Shown piece after piece: positions 1 through 10,056 of a stretch of 64,000 nucleotides of DNA. Each line of letters begins with the position of its first letter. The stretch's first letter is position 1. Below the pieces are notes generated by a model, which ran no database searches, was not told the DNA's origin, and worked only from the letters and a program-made list of their open reading frames with translations. Both the position numbers and the translations under genes were made by a program. The stretch is from Caulobacteraceae bacterium. Lineage in GTDB: Bacteria; Pseudomonadota; Alphaproteobacteria; Caulobacterales; Caulobacteraceae. Where the stretch lies: positions 1 to 64,000 of the forward strand of contig JAIXZX010000008.1 of assembly GCA_027489335.1 (NCBI GenBank), read 5' to 3'.

Positions 1-46
1 CGGCCGCACCGTCGGCGCCGGCGTCGTGGCCAAGATCGTCGAATAG
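1..46 (+). CDS. tuf: Elongation factor Tu, 3' end only (partial)
   Basis: Only the last 14 codons are present, reading GRTVGAGVVAKIVE and then TAG; this is the invariant C-terminus of bacterial EF-Tu, the GTPase that delivers aminoacyl-tRNA to the ribosome. The rest lies left of the window. In most alphaproteobacteria tuf leads straight into rpsJ. Here it is closed by its own terminator, and two unrelated genes lie between it and rpsJ. The identification rests on a short tail, but that tail is highly diagnostic. Confidence 0.9.
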   Translation, partial: GRTVGAGVVAKIVE

Positions 47-77
47 TCCAAGGCTTCACAGCCTGACCTAAGGCCAA

Positions 78-111
78 GGCCGCCAGGGGAAACCCAGGCG
101 GCCTTTTCCTT
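78..111 (+). terminator. Rho-independent terminator after tuf
   Basis: A perfect 7-bp stem GGCCGCC (78-84) / GGCGGCC (97-103) is followed by an inner GGG/CCC pairing that closes a GAAA tetraloop. TTTTCCTTT follows directly. It lies 31 nt after the tuf stop and probably ends the str-type transcript. Confidence 0.85.
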
Positions 112-190
112 TGGGGGACTCCCTGGCTTGATGGGGGCGGTGCGTTATCGGCCTAGGGGCTCGAAGCGTGGGTAGTCAGGGGCGGGGGCC

Positions 191-1693
191 ATGGGACATC
201 GGAAGACCTTCATCGGCGCGGCGGCGTTCATCCTCGTCCTCGGCTTCGCCAGCTCATCCGCCGCGGCGCCAGATCTGGCCGCCATGAGCGCGGGCGAGCG
301 CATCGCCTTCACCAAGGCCATGCCCAAGGGCGGCGAGCTGCACAATCACATCTCCGGCGCCGTGTTTCCCGAGACCCTCCTGGCCTGGGCGGTCGAGGAC
401 GGGCGCTGCGTGGATGTCCCGAAGCTCGCCCTGGCGCCGCCGCCCTGCGATCGCCCTGGCCTTCGCCCCGCGGCTGAGGCGATCGTGAATGGCGAGCTCT
501 ATTCCGATCTCCTCGACAGTTTCAGCACGCGGCAGCCGGGCTTCCTCGATCGTTCAGGCCATGACCAGTTCTTCGGGGTGTTCGACCGGATCGGCGGGCT
601 GGGACCTGGCCGGGTGGGCGACATGCTGGCTGTGGTCATGGATGACCTGGCCCACCAGAACACCTTCTACCTCGAGGCGATGATCACCCCTCAGGGCGGT
701 CCAGCAGCCGCGCTCGGCCTGAAGGTCGGGCACAAGGATGATCTGGCGCAGATGAAGGCGGAGATCGACGCCGCGGGTCTTCCAGACCTCGTGCGCGCCG
801 CTATCACGGCCACCGACGTCATGGAGGCCCGCGCCCGCCAGGTGCTCGCCTGTGACACGCCAGCGCGCCGGCCCGGGTGCCAGGTCACCGTCCGCTACCT
901 TGTGCAGACCATCCGTGTCCTGCCGCGGGAGGCCACCTTCGCCCAGTTGCAGCTCGGCGTGGCCCTGGTCCAGGCCGATCCCCGCTGGGTTGGCCTGCAG
1001 ATGGTGGCCCCGGAAGATCACCCGACGGCCCTGGCCAATTACAGCCGGCATATGGAGATGGTGGGGTTCCTCACCGGCCGCGGTCAGCTGGCGCCGGTGG
1101 CCCTGCACGCCGGCGAGCTCACCTTCGACTATGCGCCCCCTGAGCACCTGCGCGACCATATCGCCCAGGCGGTGCGCACCGCCGGCGCCCGGCGCATCGG
1201 CCATGGAGTGGACCTGCCTCACGAGATGGATGCGGAGACCCTTGTGGCCGAGATGGCCCAGGATGGCGTCCTGGTGGAGGTCAATCTCACCTCCAATGCG
1301 GTCATCCTGGAGCTCGGTCCCGATGAGCACCCCTATGCCTGGCTGCGCGACCGCGGCGTACCGGTGAGCCTGTCCACCGACGACGCGGGTCTGCTGCGGA
1401 TCGACCTGTCCCATGAGTATGAGCGGGCCCACGCCTATGGCGCGACCTATGAGGATCTCAAGCGCTCGGCCCGCAACGCTCTGGCCTTCTCGTTCCTGAG
1501 CGGGGAGGGGCTCTGGGCCGATCCAGGCCTATACGTTCGGCCGGCGCAGGTCTGTCGCGGCCAGATTGGCGCAGCCGCGCCCCGGGGCGCCTGTGCGACC
1601 CTGGTGGAGGCCAGCGACAAGGCCCGGGAGCAGTGGCGCCATGAAGCCCTGCTGGCGGCCTTCGAGAAGAGCGCCGCCGCCCGGCCAAGATGA
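191..1693 (+). CDS. Exported adenosine deaminase-like metal-dependent deaminase
   Basis: A 500-residue protein of the adenosine/AMP deaminase (amidohydrolase) family, which hydrolyses the 6-amino group of purine nucleosides at a single metal ion. The metal and catalytic signatures are readable: HNH at His51/His53, HAGE at His306-Glu309, the GHGVD histidine at His338 and the STDD aspartates at 397-398. Residues 1-26 form a signal peptide (basic start, hydrophobic core, ASSSAAA cleavage region), so the enzyme acts in the periplasm or outside the cell, unlike housekeeping Add. At 500 residues it is longer than cytosolic adenosine deaminase (about 340), closer to secreted ADGF-like forms. It stands alone between the tuf terminator and a DUF2807 gene. 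Substrate is inferred only from family motifs. Confidence 0.85.
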   Translation: MGHRKTFIGAAAFILVLGFASSSAAAPDLAAMSAGERIAFTKAMPKGGELHNHISGAVFPETLLAWAVEDGRCVDVPKLALAPPPCDRPGLRPAAEAIVNGELYSDLLDSFSTRQPGFLDRSGHDQFFGVFDRIGGLGPGRVGDMLAVVMDDLAHQNTFYLEAMITPQGGPAAALGLKVGHKDDLAQMKAEIDAAGLPDLVRAAITATDVMEARARQVLACDTPARRPGCQVTVRYLVQTIRVLPREATFAQLQLGVALVQADPRWVGLQMVAPEDHPTALANYSRHMEMVGFLTGRGQLAPVALHAGELTFDYAPPEHLRDHIAQAVRTAGARRIGHGVDLPHEMDAETLVAEMAQDGVLVEVNLTSNAVILELGPDEHPYAWLRDRGVPVSLSTDDAGLLRIDLSHEYERAHAYGATYEDLKRSARNALAFSFLSGEGLWADPGLYVRPAQVCRGQIGAAAPRGACATLVEASDKAREQWRHEALLAAFEKSAAARPR

Positions 1694-1698
1694 CCATC

Positions 1699-1710
1699 AG
1701 GTCATGACCT
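1699..1710. promoter_or_regulatory. 12-bp perfect palindrome AGGTCATGACCT, candidate operator
   Basis: A perfect 12-bp palindrome lies just after the deaminase stop and about 67 bp before the DUF2807 start. It has no U-tract and a poor hairpin loop, so a dimeric repressor or activator site is more plausible than a terminator. The binding protein is unknown. Confidence 0.35.
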
Positions 1711-1776
1711 CGAATTAAGCTGCCCCCTCGTCGCTCCGCCGCTAGCTTCGCGACAGATCAATCAAGGGAGCGGCGC

Positions 1777-2622
1777 ATGGCCCGTTCATTTCTCGTCCTC
1801 AGCCTCGCCGCCGCCAGCCTGTCCCTGGCCGGCGCCGCCCAGGCCGCCTCAGTGGAAATCCGGGACGCGGTCGCCCGGGTTGTGGTCGCCCCGGAGGCTC
1901 GTAGTGATGTCCGCGTGGAATTCCTGACCACCAACGCCAGCCTGCCTCTGATCGTGCGAACGGTGGGGGATAAGGTGATCATTGATGGCGATCTCGACCG
2001 GGGCATCCGCGCCTGCAGCAGCCGTGGCGGGCGGCCGTCGGTCACCGTGGCCGGCCTCGGCGAGGTGGCCTATGCGGAGATGCCCCAGGTGGTGATCCGC
2101 ACCCCGCGGGACGTGAACATCCAGCTGGGCGGCGCCGTGTTCGGGGCGGTCGGTCGCAGCCATAGCCTGAAGATCTCCAACGCCGGGTGTGGCGACTGGA
2201 CCATCGCCAATGTCGCGGGGGCGCTTGAGGCCTCCCAGGCCGGCTCCGGCGACATGCGGATGGGAGCGGCGGGTTCGGCGGTCCTGCGGGTGGCGGGCTC
2301 CGGAGACATGGCCCTGCGTCAGGTCAGCGGGCCCCTGGAGGCCGACGTGGCGGGCTCGGGGGACATCAAGGTGGCGACCCTTAATGGACCCCGCCTGCAG
2401 GCCCGGGTGGCCGGCTCGGGGGACGTGGAGGTCGGCGCCGGCCGCGTCGAGACCATGTCGGCGACCGTCGCCGGCTCCGGGGATGTCCGCTTTGACGGCG
2501 AAGCCGGCGCGCTCAAGGCTTCCATCGTCGGCTCTGGCGATGTTCGCGTCCGCCGGGTCCGCGGCGCGGTCGACCGTTCGGTCATCGGATCGGGCGAAGT
2601 TCGCGTCGGACAGGGCTCTTAA
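1777..2622 (+). CDS. DUF2807 (head GIN domain) secreted repeat protein
   Basis: A 281-residue protein with a signal peptide (residues 1-23, ending AAQA) and a DUF2807/head-GIN-type repeat region. The C-terminal two thirds carries seven copies of a GSGD/E-[VMI] motif at 18-20 residue spacing, which fits a right-handed beta-helix exported to the periplasm or surface. The family is often labelled putative autotransporter adhesin, but no autotransporter barrel is present and the function is not established. The ATG is preceded by AAGGGAG. The next gene is rpsJ, 290 bp downstream. Confidence 0.8.
   Translation: MARSFLVLSLAAASLSLAGAAQAASVEIRDAVARVVVAPEARSDVRVEFLTTNASLPLIVRTVGDKVIIDGDLDRGIRACSSRGGRPSVTVAGLGEVAYAEMPQVVIRTPRDVNIQLGGAVFGAVGRSHSLKISNAGCGDWTIANVAGALEASQAGSGDMRMGAAGSAVLRVAGSGDMALRQVSGPLEADVAGSGDIKVATLNGPRLQARVAGSGDVEVGAGRVETMSATVAGSGDVRFDGEAGALKASIVGSGDVRVRRVRGAVDRSVIGSGEVRVGQGS
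2242..2616 (+). repeat. Seven in-frame GSGD-type repeats within the DUF2807 gene
   Basis: GSGD-coding units begin at about 2242, 2296, 2353, 2413, 2473, 2530 and 2587, so the period is 54-60 nt (18-20 codons). The last copy reads GSGE. The third codon positions differ between copies, so this is an old protein repeat rather than a recent DNA duplication. Confidence 0.8.
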
Positions 2623-2645
2623 GGGGAGGGGACGCCTCGCAGGCC

Positions 2646-2674
2646 TTGACGCAGGCGAGTCGCCTCTGTACTAC
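2646..2674 (+). promoter_or_regulatory. Candidate S10-operon promoter
   Basis: TTGACG (2646-2651), a 17-bp spacer and TACTAC (2669-2674) precede rpsJ by about 240 bp. The -35 is good and the -10 is weak. The long leader (2623-2912) also has a small CTTTGA/TCAAAG hairpin at 2853-2869. No convincing leader peptide was seen. Confidence 0.45.
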
Positions 2675-2912
2675 CGCGCTTCCTGTTGGACCGGCTGTGC
2701 GGCTTCTGTCGCAGACGCGGTCCGCAGAACGACCCGGGATCGCCCGTTATCACGGCGATCTTGGGGGTAGCCTTCGCGGCGACGCGAGGGCCGAATTCGT
2801 TTTTGCGGGCTACGCGTACGGCGCCTTTCACTTTGGAGGCTCCGGAGTTGGTCTTTGAAATGGTCAAAGTCACGCGGGCGGACCGCCGTCTGTAGGGAAA
2901 ATTAAGAGCGAT

Positions 2913-3221
<309 letters not shown>

Positions 3222-3234
3222 GGGGACCAAGCCG

Positions 3235-3981
3235 ATGCGTACCGGCGTGATCGCCAAAAAGCTGGGCATGGCGCGCTTCTTCGATGAAAGCGGCGTCCAT
3301 GTTCCCGTCACCGTCCTCAGCCTCGAAGGCTGCCAGGTCGTGGCGCAGCGCACCCAGGAGAAGGACGGCTACGTCGCCCTCCAACTCGGCGCTGGCTTCA
3401 AGAAGCCCAAGAACACCACCAAGGCCCTGCGCGGTCACTTCGCCAAGGGCGAGGTCGAACCCAAGCGCACGCTTGGCGAATTCCGCGTGTCCGAAGACAA
3501 CCTGGTCGAAATTGGCGCCGAACTGAGCGCCGAGCACTACGTGCCCGGCCAGAAGGTCGACGTGACCGGCGTGACCATCGGTAAGGGTTTCGCCGGCGCC
3601 ATGAAGCGCTGGAACTTCGGCGGCATGCGCGCCACCCACGGCGTGTCTGTCTCCCACCGGGCCCACGGCTCGACGGGTCAGCGCCAGGATCCGGGTAAGA
3701 CCTTCAAGGGCAAGAAGATGGCCGGCCACTACGGGGTCGAGACCGTCACCACCCTGAACCTGACGGTCTGGCGGGTGGACGCCGAGCGCAACCTCATCCT
3801 GGTCAAGGGCGCTGTCCCCGGCTCGGAAGGCTCCTATGTCAAGATCCGCGACGCGGTGAAGTCGGCCCTTCCGGCTGACGCGCCGAAGCCGGCTGGCGTC
3901 CGCAAGTCCGGCGCCCAGGCGTCCGCGCCTGCGGCCGAAGAAGCCCCGGCTCAAGAGCCGGCTGCGGAGGGGCAGGAATAA
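3235..3981 (+). CDS. rplC: 50S ribosomal protein L3
   Basis: 248 residues. The L3 core is evident ([12 protein letters not shown] start, the [20 protein letters not shown] region that reaches toward the peptidyl transferase centre). About 30 extra C-terminal residues are rich in Ala, Glu and Pro, an alphaproteobacterial-style acidic tail. The TAA stop shares its last A with the rplD start codon, so the two genes are translationally coupled. Confidence 0.97.
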   Translation: MRTGVIAKKLGMARFFDESGVHVPVTVLSLEGCQVVAQRTQEKDGYVALQLGAGFKKPKNTTKALRGHFAKGEVEPKRTLGEFRVSEDNLVEIGAELSAEHYVPGQKVDVTGVTIGKGFAGAMKRWNFGGMRATHGVSVSHRAHGSTGQRQDPGKTFKGKKMAGHYGVETVTTLNLTVWRVDAERNLILVKGAVPGSEGSYVKIRDAVKSALPADAPKPAGVRKSGAQASAPAAEEAPAQEPAAEGQE

Positions 3982-4619
3982 TGAAGCTCGACGTCATCAC
4001 CCTCGACGGCGGCAAGGGCGGCTCCATTGAGCTCTCCGACGCCATCTTCGGCATCGAAGAAATCCGCGGCGACATTCTTCAGCGTTGCGTGACCTGGCAG
4101 CTCGCCAAGCGTCGCGCTGGCACGCACAAGATCCAGGTGCGCAACGAAGTCTCGCGCACCGGCAAGAAGATGTACAAGCAGAAGGGCACCGGCGGCGCCC
4201 GTCACGGCTCGCGCCGGGCGGCTCAGTTCGTCGGCGGCGCCAAGGCCCACGGTCCCGTGGTCCGAAGCCACGCCTTCGACCTGCCCAAGAAGATCCGCGC
4301 CATGGCGCTCCGTCACGCCCTGTCCTCCAAGGCCAAGGCCGGCGCCCTCGTGGTGCTGGACTCCGCGGCCATCCCGGAGGCCAAGACCGCGGCGCTGCGC
4401 GCCAACTTCGCCAAGCTCGGCTGGACCAATGCTCTGGTCATCGCCGGTCCCGAAGTTGACGGCAACTTCCGCCTGGCCGCGCGCAACATCCCCAATGTGG
4501 ACGTCCTGCCGAACGCCGGCCTGAACGTCTATGACGTGCTGCGTCGCCACACCCTTGTCCTCACCAAGGACGCGGTGGAAGCGATCAATGCGCGGTTCTC
4601 TGAGAAGGAAGCTGCGTGA
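3981..4619 (+). CDS. rplD: 50S ribosomal protein L4
   Basis: 212 residues. The tentacle region [18 protein letters not shown] typical of L4 is present at about residues 58-75. L4 lines the nascent peptide exit tunnel and in many bacteria represses its own operon. It overlaps rplC by one base and rplW by one base (TGATG). Confidence 0.97.
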   Translation: MKLDVITLDGGKGGSIELSDAIFGIEEIRGDILQRCVTWQLAKRRAGTHKIQVRNEVSRTGKKMYKQKGTGGARHGSRRAAQFVGGAKAHGPVVRSHAFDLPKKIRAMALRHALSSKAKAGALVVLDSAAIPEAKTAALRANFAKLGWTNALVIAGPEVDGNFRLAARNIPNVDVLPNAGLNVYDVLRRHTLVLTKDAVEAINARFSEKEAA

Positions 4620-4918
4620 TGGCTGAGCCGACCGCCCGCCACTACGACACCATCCTCGCGCCGGTGATCACCGAAAAGGCGACCCTGCTCTCGGAGCAGA
4701 ACAAGGTCGTCTTCCGGGTCGCCGCCGACGCGTCCAAGGATGAGATCGCCGCCGCTGTCGAAACGCTGTTCAAGGTCAATGTGACCAAGGTCAACACCCT
4801 TAACGTCAAGGGCAAGACCAAGCGTTTCCGCGGCATCACCGGTCGTCGTTCCGACGTCAAGAAAGCCATCGTGACGCTGGCCGAAGGCCAGTCGATCGAC
4901 ATCACCACGGGGCTCTGA
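4619..4918 (+). CDS. rplW: 50S ribosomal protein L23
   Basis: 99 residues starting [10 protein letters not shown], with the motif PVITEKAT near the N-terminus and [15 protein letters not shown] in the loop that reaches the tunnel exit, where trigger factor and SRP dock. The ATG at 4619 overlaps the rplD stop; an upstream in-frame GTG at 4616 is less likely. Confidence 0.96.
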   Translation: MAEPTARHYDTILAPVITEKATLLSEQNKVVFRVAADASKDEIAAAVETLFKVNVTKVNTLNVKGKTKRFRGITGRRSDVKKAIVTLAEGQSIDITTGL

Positions 4919-4922
4919 TCCG

Positions 4923-5759
4923 ATGGCCTTGAAGCAATTCAATCCGACTTCGCCCGGCCGTCGCGGCCTGGTGCTGGTCGACAAGTCCGAGCTCCACAAG
5001 GGCCGGCCTGAGAAGTCCCTCGTCGAGGGTCTGACCAAGTCCGGCGGGCGTGGCGGCGGTGGCCGTATCGCTGTCCGCTTCCGCGGCGGCGGCGCCAAGC
5101 GCCTGTACCGTAAGGTCGACTTCAAACGTCGCAAGTTCGACGTGGTCGGCGTTGTGGAGCGTCTGGAATACGACCCCAACCGCACCGCCTTCATCGCCCT
5201 GGTGAAGTATGCCGACGGCGAGCTGGCCTATATCCTGGCCCCGCAGCGCCTGAAGGCCGGCGACGAGGTGATCGCCTCCGAAAAGGCTGACGTGAAGCCG
5301 GGCAACGCCATGCCCCTGCGCGGCATGCCCATCGGCACGATCATCCACAACATCGAGCTGAAGCCCCTCAAGGGCGGCCAGGTCGCCCGTTCGGCCGGTG
5401 CCTACGCCCAGCTGGTCGGTCGTGACGCCGGCTACGCGCAGATCCGCCTGAACTCCGGCGAGCTGCGCATGGTCCAGGACACCTGCATGGCCACGGTCGG
5501 CGCGGTGTCCAACCAGGACCACATGAACGAAGTCCTCGGCAAGGCCGGTCGGTCGCGCCACAAGGGTCGTCGTCCCCACGTCCGCGGCGTGGCCATGAAC
5601 CCGATCGACCACCCCCATGGTGGTGGTGAAGGCCGGACCTCAGGCGGTCGCCACCCGGTGACCCCGTGGGGCAAGCCGACCAAGGGGCGCAAGACCCGCA
5701 CCAACAAGACGACGGATAAGTTCATCATCCGCTCGCGCCATGCTCGGAAGGCCCGCTAA
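4923..5759 (+). CDS. rplB: 50S ribosomal protein L2
   Basis: 278 residues, standard length. The C-terminal signature [18 protein letters not shown], containing the conserved histidine needed for peptidyl transferase assembly, is intact. It begins 4 bp after rplW and is followed by rpsS after 3 bp. Confidence 0.98.
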   Translation: MALKQFNPTSPGRRGLVLVDKSELHKGRPEKSLVEGLTKSGGRGGGGRIAVRFRGGGAKRLYRKVDFKRRKFDVVGVVERLEYDPNRTAFIALVKYADGELAYILAPQRLKAGDEVIASEKADVKPGNAMPLRGMPIGTIIHNIELKPLKGGQVARSAGAYAQLVGRDAGYAQIRLNSGELRMVQDTCMATVGAVSNQDHMNEVLGKAGRSRHKGRRPHVRGVAMNPIDHPHGGGEGRTSGGRHPVTPWGKPTKGRKTRTNKTTDKFIIRSRHARKAR

Positions 5760-5762
5760 GTC

Positions 5763-6041
5763 ATGACCCGCTCCGTCTGGAAAGGTCCGTTCGTCGACGG
5801 ATACCTGCTCAAGAAGGCCGAAGCTGCTCAAAGCTCCGGCCGCAAGGACACGATCAAGACCTGGTCGCGTCGCTCCACCATCATGCCGCAGTTCGTCGGC
5901 CTGACCTTCGGCGTCCATAACGGCCACAAGCATGTGCCCGTCCTGGTCTCTGAAGAGATGGTCGGCATGAAGTTCGGCGAATTCGCTCCGACCCGGTATT
6001 TCCCGGGTCACGCGGCCGACAAGAAGGCCAAGAGGAAGTAG
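5763..6041 (+). CDS. rpsS: 30S ribosomal protein S19
   Basis: 92 residues, start [16 protein letters not shown] and C-terminal [21 protein letters not shown], both typical of S19, which binds 16S rRNA in the head with S13. Packed tightly between rplB and rplV. Confidence 0.97.
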   Translation: MTRSVWKGPFVDGYLLKKAEAAQSSGRKDTIKTWSRRSTIMPQFVGLTFGVHNGHKHVPVLVSEEMVGMKFGEFAPTRYFPGHAADKKAKRK

Positions 6042-6043
6042 TC

Positions 6044-6424
6044 ATGGCCAAGCAAGCGAAAGCGCGCCGCCTGGCGTCCGTCGAGGCCATGGCCAAGGTG
6101 CGGACCCTGCGGATCAGCCCTCAGAAGCTGAACCTGGTGGCCCAGTCGATCCGCGGCCTCAAGGTCCAGCAGGCGCTGAACGAGCTCGAATTCAGCCAGA
6201 AGCGCATCGCTCGCGATGTCCGCAAGGCGCTGTATTCGGCCGTTTCCAACGCCGAGAACAACCACAACCTCGACATCGACTCGCTCGTCGTCGCCGAGGC
6301 CTTCGTGGGCAAGAACCTGGTGATGAAGCGTTTCCATGCCCGTGCGCGTGGCCGCGCCTCGCGGGTCGAGAAGCCCTTCTCCGAGATCACCATCGTGGTC
6401 CGCGAACTTGGTGAGGCTGCCTGA
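6044..6424 (+). CDS. rplV: 50S ribosomal protein L22
   Basis: 126 residues. The conserved C-terminal hairpin sequence [21 protein letters not shown], which lines the exit tunnel and is the usual site of macrolide-resistance changes, is intact. The stop overlaps the rpsC start by one base. Confidence 0.97.
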   Translation: MAKQAKARRLASVEAMAKVRTLRISPQKLNLVAQSIRGLKVQQALNELEFSQKRIARDVRKALYSAVSNAENNHNLDIDSLVVAEAFVGKNLVMKRFHARARGRASRVEKPFSEITIVVRELGEAA

Positions 6425-7176
6425 TGGGTCAGAAAATCAATCCAGTCGGGCTTCGCCTCGGCATCAACCGCACCTGGGACAGCCGCTGGTTCGCCGACGG
6501 CCGTGACTACGGGCGGCTGCTGCACGAAGACCTGAAGATCCGTAAGGAACTGAAGAAGCGCCTGGCTCAGGCCGGTGTTTCCCGGATCATCATCGAGCGC
6601 CCGCACAAGAAGTGCCGCATCACCATCTACGCGGCGCGTCCTGGCGTGATCATCGGCAAGAAGGGCGCCGACATCGACAAGCTCCGCAAGGATCTGTCGG
6701 CCCTGACGGACGGTGACGTGCACCTGAACATCGTCGAGATCCGCAAGCCGGAAACCGACGCCCAGCTGGTGGCCGAGAACATCGCCCAGCAGCTCGAGCG
6801 CCGGATCGCCTTCCGCCGCGCCATGAAGCGTTCGATGCAGTCGGCCATGCGTCTCGGCGCCAAGGGCGTCCGGATCAACGTCTCGGGTCGTCTGGGCGGC
6901 GCGGAAATCGCCCGTATGGAATGGTACCGCGAGGGCCGCGTGCCGCTGCACACCCTGCGTGCGGACATCGATTACGGTTTCGCCGAAGCCAAGACCACCT
7001 ACGGCATCATTGGCGTGAAGGTCTGGGTCTTCAAAGGCGAAGTCCTCGAGCACGACCCGATGGCTCTCGACAAGCGCCTGGCCACCGAATCCGGCCCGGC
7101 CGGCGAGGGCGGCGGACGTGGCGATCGTGGAGACCGTGGCCCGCGTCGCGACCGCCGCGACCAGGCTGGCGCGTAA
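6424..7176 (+). CDS. rpsC: 30S ribosomal protein S3
   Basis: 250 residues. It begins [14 protein letters not shown] and has a KH domain with [15 protein letters not shown] near residue 75. The last ~25 residues are Gly/Arg/Asp-rich, a charged tail beyond the standard fold that is common in this class. S3 lines the mRNA entry tunnel. Followed by rplP after 12 bp. Confidence 0.97.
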   Translation: MGQKINPVGLRLGINRTWDSRWFADGRDYGRLLHEDLKIRKELKKRLAQAGVSRIIIERPHKKCRITIYAARPGVIIGKKGADIDKLRKDLSALTDGDVHLNIVEIRKPETDAQLVAENIAQQLERRIAFRRAMKRSMQSAMRLGAKGVRINVSGRLGGAEIARMEWYREGRVPLHTLRADIDYGFAEAKTTYGIIGVKVWVFKGEVLEHDPMALDKRLATESGPAGEGGGRGDRGDRGPRRDRRDQAGA

Positions 7177-7188
7177 GGATTACTAGTC

Positions 7189-7617
7189 ATGCTGTCTCCT
7201 AAGAAGACCAAGTTTCGGAAGCAGTTCAAAGGTCGCATCCATGGTGCGGCCAAGGGCGGCTTCACGCTGAACTTCGGCTCGTATGGCCTGAAGTCCCTCG
7301 AACCGGAACGCGTCACCGCGCGCCAGATCGAGGCCGCTCGTCGGGCGATCACTCGCCAGATGAAGCGTCAGGGCCGGGTCTGGATCCGGATCTTCCCGGA
7401 CCTTCCCGTCACCGACAAGCCCGCCGAAGTCCGTATGGGCAAGGGCAAGGGCTCGGTGGAATACTGGGCCGCCCGGGTTCACCCCGGCCGCATCATGTTC
7501 GAGATCGACGGGGTTCCCGACGATATCGCCCGTGAAGCCCTGCGCCTTGGCGCCGCCAAGCTGCCGGTGAAGACCCGTATCGTCACCCGCATCGATCCTA
7601 TCGCGGAGCACGCGTGA
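7189..7617 (+). CDS. rplP: 50S ribosomal protein L16
   Basis: 142 residues starting [16 protein letters not shown], with the [15 protein letters not shown] signature near the middle. L16 helps position tRNA at the A site. The TGA overlaps the ATG of rpmC. Confidence 0.97.
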   Translation: MLSPKKTKFRKQFKGRIHGAAKGGFTLNFGSYGLKSLEPERVTARQIEAARRAITRQMKRQGRVWIRIFPDLPVTDKPAEVRMGKGKGSVEYWAARVHPGRIMFEIDGVPDDIAREALRLGAAKLPVKTRIVTRIDPIAEHA

Positions 7618-7811
7618 TGAAAGCCGCTGACGTCCGGGGCATGACCCCCGATCAGATCGCCGAGTCGCTGCTGAACCTGAAGAAGGAGCAGTTCAACCTG
7701 CGCTTCCAGGCGGCGACCGGCCAGGTGGAGAAGACCCACCGAGTCAACGAGATCCGCAAGGACATCGCCCGGCTGAAGACCATCCTGCGCGGCAAGCAGG
7801 CTTCGGCCTAA
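7617..7811 (+). CDS. rpmC: 50S ribosomal protein L29
   Basis: 64 residues, two predicted helices, with the L29 signature [19 protein letters not shown] and a basic C-terminus. It sits beside L23 at the tunnel exit. The ATG at 7617 overlaps the rplP stop; the in-frame GTG one codon earlier is not needed. Confidence 0.95.
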   Translation: MKAADVRGMTPDQIAESLLNLKKEQFNLRFQAATGQVEKTHRVNEIRKDIARLKTILRGKQASA

Positions 7812-7822
7812 GGAGACCATTG

Positions 7823-8074
7823 ATGCCGAAACGTATTCTGGAAGGCGTGGTCGTTTCCGATAAGGGCGACAAGACCATCGTGGTCCGTGTCGAACGCACC
7901 ATTCTGCACCCGGTCCTGAAGAAGATCGTCCGTCGTTCGAAGCGCTATCACGCGCACGACGAGGGCAACACCTACAAGATCGGCGAGCGCGCCCGGATCA
8001 TCGAGTGCGCACCGAAGTCCAAGCTCAAGACCTGGGAGGTCCTGCCAAAGCAGACCGCCCAGTCAGCGACATAA
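7823..8074 (+). CDS. rpsQ: 30S ribosomal protein S17
   Basis: 83 residues, start [21 protein letters not shown], an OB fold that binds 16S helix 11. AGGAG lies 7 nt before the ATG at 7823, which favours it over the in-frame TTG one codon upstream. Confidence 0.96.
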   Translation: MPKRILEGVVVSDKGDKTIVVRVERTILHPVLKKIVRRSKRYHAHDEGNTYKIGERARIIECAPKSKLKTWEVLPKQTAQSAT

Positions 8075-8090
8075 GAGAGGATCGCTTCTA

Positions 8091-8459
8091 ATGATCCAGA
8101 TGCAGACTAACCTCGAAGTCGCCGATAATTCCGGCGCCCGTCGTGTGATGTGCATCAAAGTCCTGGGCGGCGCCGGTCGGCGTTACGCCGGCGTGGGCGA
8201 CAAGATTGTCGTCTCCGTGAAGGAAGCCATCCCGCGCGGCCGCGTGAAGAAGGGCGACGTCCTGCAGGCCATCGTGGTTCGCACCTCGTCGGCCATCAAG
8301 CGAAAGGACGGTTCGGTCATCCGCTTCGACAAGAACGCGGCGGTGATCGTCAACAAGCAGAGCGAGCCGATCGGCACGCGGATCTTCGGCCCGGTTCCCC
8401 GTGAACTTCGCGCCAAGAACCACATGAAGATCATTTCCCTCGCCCCTGAGGTGCTGTGA
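8091..8459 (+). CDS. rplN: 50S ribosomal protein L14
   Basis: 122 residues, start [20 protein letters not shown] and C-terminal [15 protein letters not shown], both invariant in L14. L14 contacts 16S h14 in the B5 and B8 bridges. The stop overlaps the rplX start. Confidence 0.98.
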   Translation: MIQMQTNLEVADNSGARRVMCIKVLGGAGRRYAGVGDKIVVSVKEAIPRGRVKKGDVLQAIVVRTSSAIKRKDGSVIRFDKNAAVIVNKQSEPIGTRIFGPVPRELRAKNHMKIISLAPEVL

Positions 8460-8773
8460 TGGCCGCAAAGATCAAGAAGGGCGACCGCGTCGTCGTCCTG
8501 ACCGGCAAGGACAAGGGCCGTCAGGGTTCCGTCGTCCGCGTGATGCCGAAGGAAGAGCGCGTCGTGGTGGAAGGCCTGAACATGGTTCAGCGTCACACCC
8601 GTCCGACGCAGGGCGATCCCCAGGGTGGGATCAAGAACAAGGAAGCGCCGCTTCACGTCTCGAACGTGGCCATCGTCGACTCCAACGGCAAGCCGACCCG
8701 CGTCGGTTTCAAGGTTGAAGGCGATAAGAAGGTTCGCGTCGCCAAGACGACCGGCGAGGTTATCAATGGCTGA
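8459..8773 (+). CDS. rplX: 50S ribosomal protein L24
   Basis: 104 residues with an N-terminal KOW motif ([17 protein letters not shown]). L24 is an assembly initiator for the 50S subunit. It overlaps rplN by one base and runs 8 bases into rplE, so translation is coupled. Confidence 0.97.
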   Translation: MAAKIKKGDRVVVLTGKDKGRQGSVVRVMPKEERVVVEGLNMVQRHTRPTQGDPQGGIKNKEAPLHVSNVAIVDSNGKPTRVGFKVEGDKKVRVAKTTGEVING

Positions 8774-9323
8774 TCAGGCTTACGAACCCCGGCTGAAAAC
8801 CGAATATCGCCAGCGCATCCGCGCGGCGATGAAGGAACAGTTCGGCTACACCAACGAGATGCAGATCCCCAAGCTGGACAAGATCGTCCTGAACATGGGC
8901 GTCGGCGAAGCGGTGGCCGACAGCAAGAAGATCCAGTCGGCCATCACCGACCTGACCAAGATCGCTGGTCAGAAGCCCGCGCCCACCCGCGCCCGCCAGT
9001 CCATCGCCGGCTTCAAGCTGCGCGAGAACATGGTGATCGGCGCCAAGGTGACCCTGCGCAAGGATCGGATGTACGAGTTCCTCGACCGCCTGGTGACCAT
9101 CGCCCTGCCGCGGGTGAAGGACTTCCGCGGCCTGAAGCCGACCTCGTTTGACGGCCGTGGCAACTACGCCATGGGCCTGAAGGAGCACCTGGTGTTCCCC
9201 GAGATCAACTATGACCAGATCGATCAGGTCTGGGGCATGGACATCATCGTCTGCACGACTGCGAAGACCGACGACGAAGCCCGACAGCTTCTCCGGGAAT
9301 TCCAGTTCCCGTTCAACGCTTAG
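8766..9323 (+). CDS. rplE: 50S ribosomal protein L5
   Basis: 185 residues, start [18 protein letters not shown]. The conserved [15 protein letters not shown] and [11 protein letters not shown] segments identify L5, which binds 5S rRNA. The ATG at 8766 lies inside the end of rplX; a longer in-frame extension upstream is only rplX in another frame. Confidence 0.97.
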   Translation: MADQAYEPRLKTEYRQRIRAAMKEQFGYTNEMQIPKLDKIVLNMGVGEAVADSKKIQSAITDLTKIAGQKPAPTRARQSIAGFKLRENMVIGAKVTLRKDRMYEFLDRLVTIALPRVKDFRGLKPTSFDGRGNYAMGLKEHLVFPEINYDQIDQVWGMDIIVCTTAKTDDEARQLLREFQFPFNA

Positions 9324-9344
9324 GAACGGGGAAGGATAGAAGAC

Positions 9345-9650
9345 ATGGCCAAGAAAAGCGCAGTCAACCGCAACGAGAAGGTCAAAGCCCTCGTCAAGCA
9401 ATACGCCGAGAAGCGCGCCGCGCTGAAGGCGATCGCCAATGACGAGAGCCTGCCCCTGGAAGAGCGTTTCGAAGCTCGCCTGAAGCTCGCCGAGCTGCCC
9501 CGCAGCTCGTCGAAGGTTCGGATCCGGAACCGTTGCGACGTCACCGGCCGCCCGCGCGGCTACTATCGTAAGCTGAGGATGAGCCGTATCGCCCTGCGCG
9601 ATCTCGGGTCTGCGGGGCTTGTCCCCGGCCTCGTCAAGTCGAGCTGGTAG
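9345..9650 (+). CDS. rpsN: 30S ribosomal protein S14
   Basis: 101 residues, long form without a CxxC zinc knuckle (single Cys in [16 protein letters not shown]), so the zinc-independent type. It binds the 30S head next to S19. AAGGATAGAAGAC precedes the ATG. Confidence 0.97.
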   Translation: MAKKSAVNRNEKVKALVKQYAEKRAALKAIANDESLPLEERFEARLKLAELPRSSSKVRIRNRCDVTGRPRGYYRKLRMSRIALRDLGSAGLVPGLVKSSW

Positions 9651-9659
9651 GAGGGGCCC

Positions 9660-10055
9660 ATGGTGAACGACCCCATTGGCGATCTGATCGCCCGTATCAA
9701 GAACGCCGCCATGCGCGGCCGCAGCAAGGTCTCCACGCCGGCTTCGAAGATGCGCGCGCGCGTCCTCGACGTCCTGGCCGACGAGGGCTACATCCGCGGC
9801 TACCAGCTGGTTCAGAAGCCCGGCGCCTTCCCGGAGTTCGAGATCGAACTCAAGTACTTCGACGGCGCGCCGGTGATCGTTGAGATCCGTCGCGTGTCCA
9901 AGCCGGGCCGCCGCGTCTATTCGTCGATCAAGGACCTGAAGCCCGTGAAGAACGGTCTTGGGATCTCGATCCTGTCGACGCCCAAGGGCGTCATGTCCGA
10001 CACCGCCGCCCGCGACGCCAATGTGGGTGGTGAAGTGCTCTGCAGGGTCTACTGA
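9660..10055 (+). CDS. rpsH: 30S ribosomal protein S8
   Basis: 131 residues, start [16 protein letters not shown] and C-terminal end GGEVLCRVY, both S8 hallmarks. S8 organises the 16S central domain and in enterobacteria represses the spc operon. Preceded by GGAGGGGCCC. Confidence 0.97.
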   Translation: MVNDPIGDLIARIKNAAMRGRSKVSTPASKMRARVLDVLADEGYIRGYQLVQKPGAFPEFEIELKYFDGAPVIVEIRRVSKPGRRVYSSIKDLKPVKNGLGISILSTPKGVMSDTAARDANVGGEVLCRVY

Positions 10056-10056
10056 T

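Noticed and set aside
2623-2912. Small coding ORF in the S10 leader
   Set aside because: Short open frames exist on both strands but none has a convincing ribosome-binding site, and their translations look like GC-driven noise.
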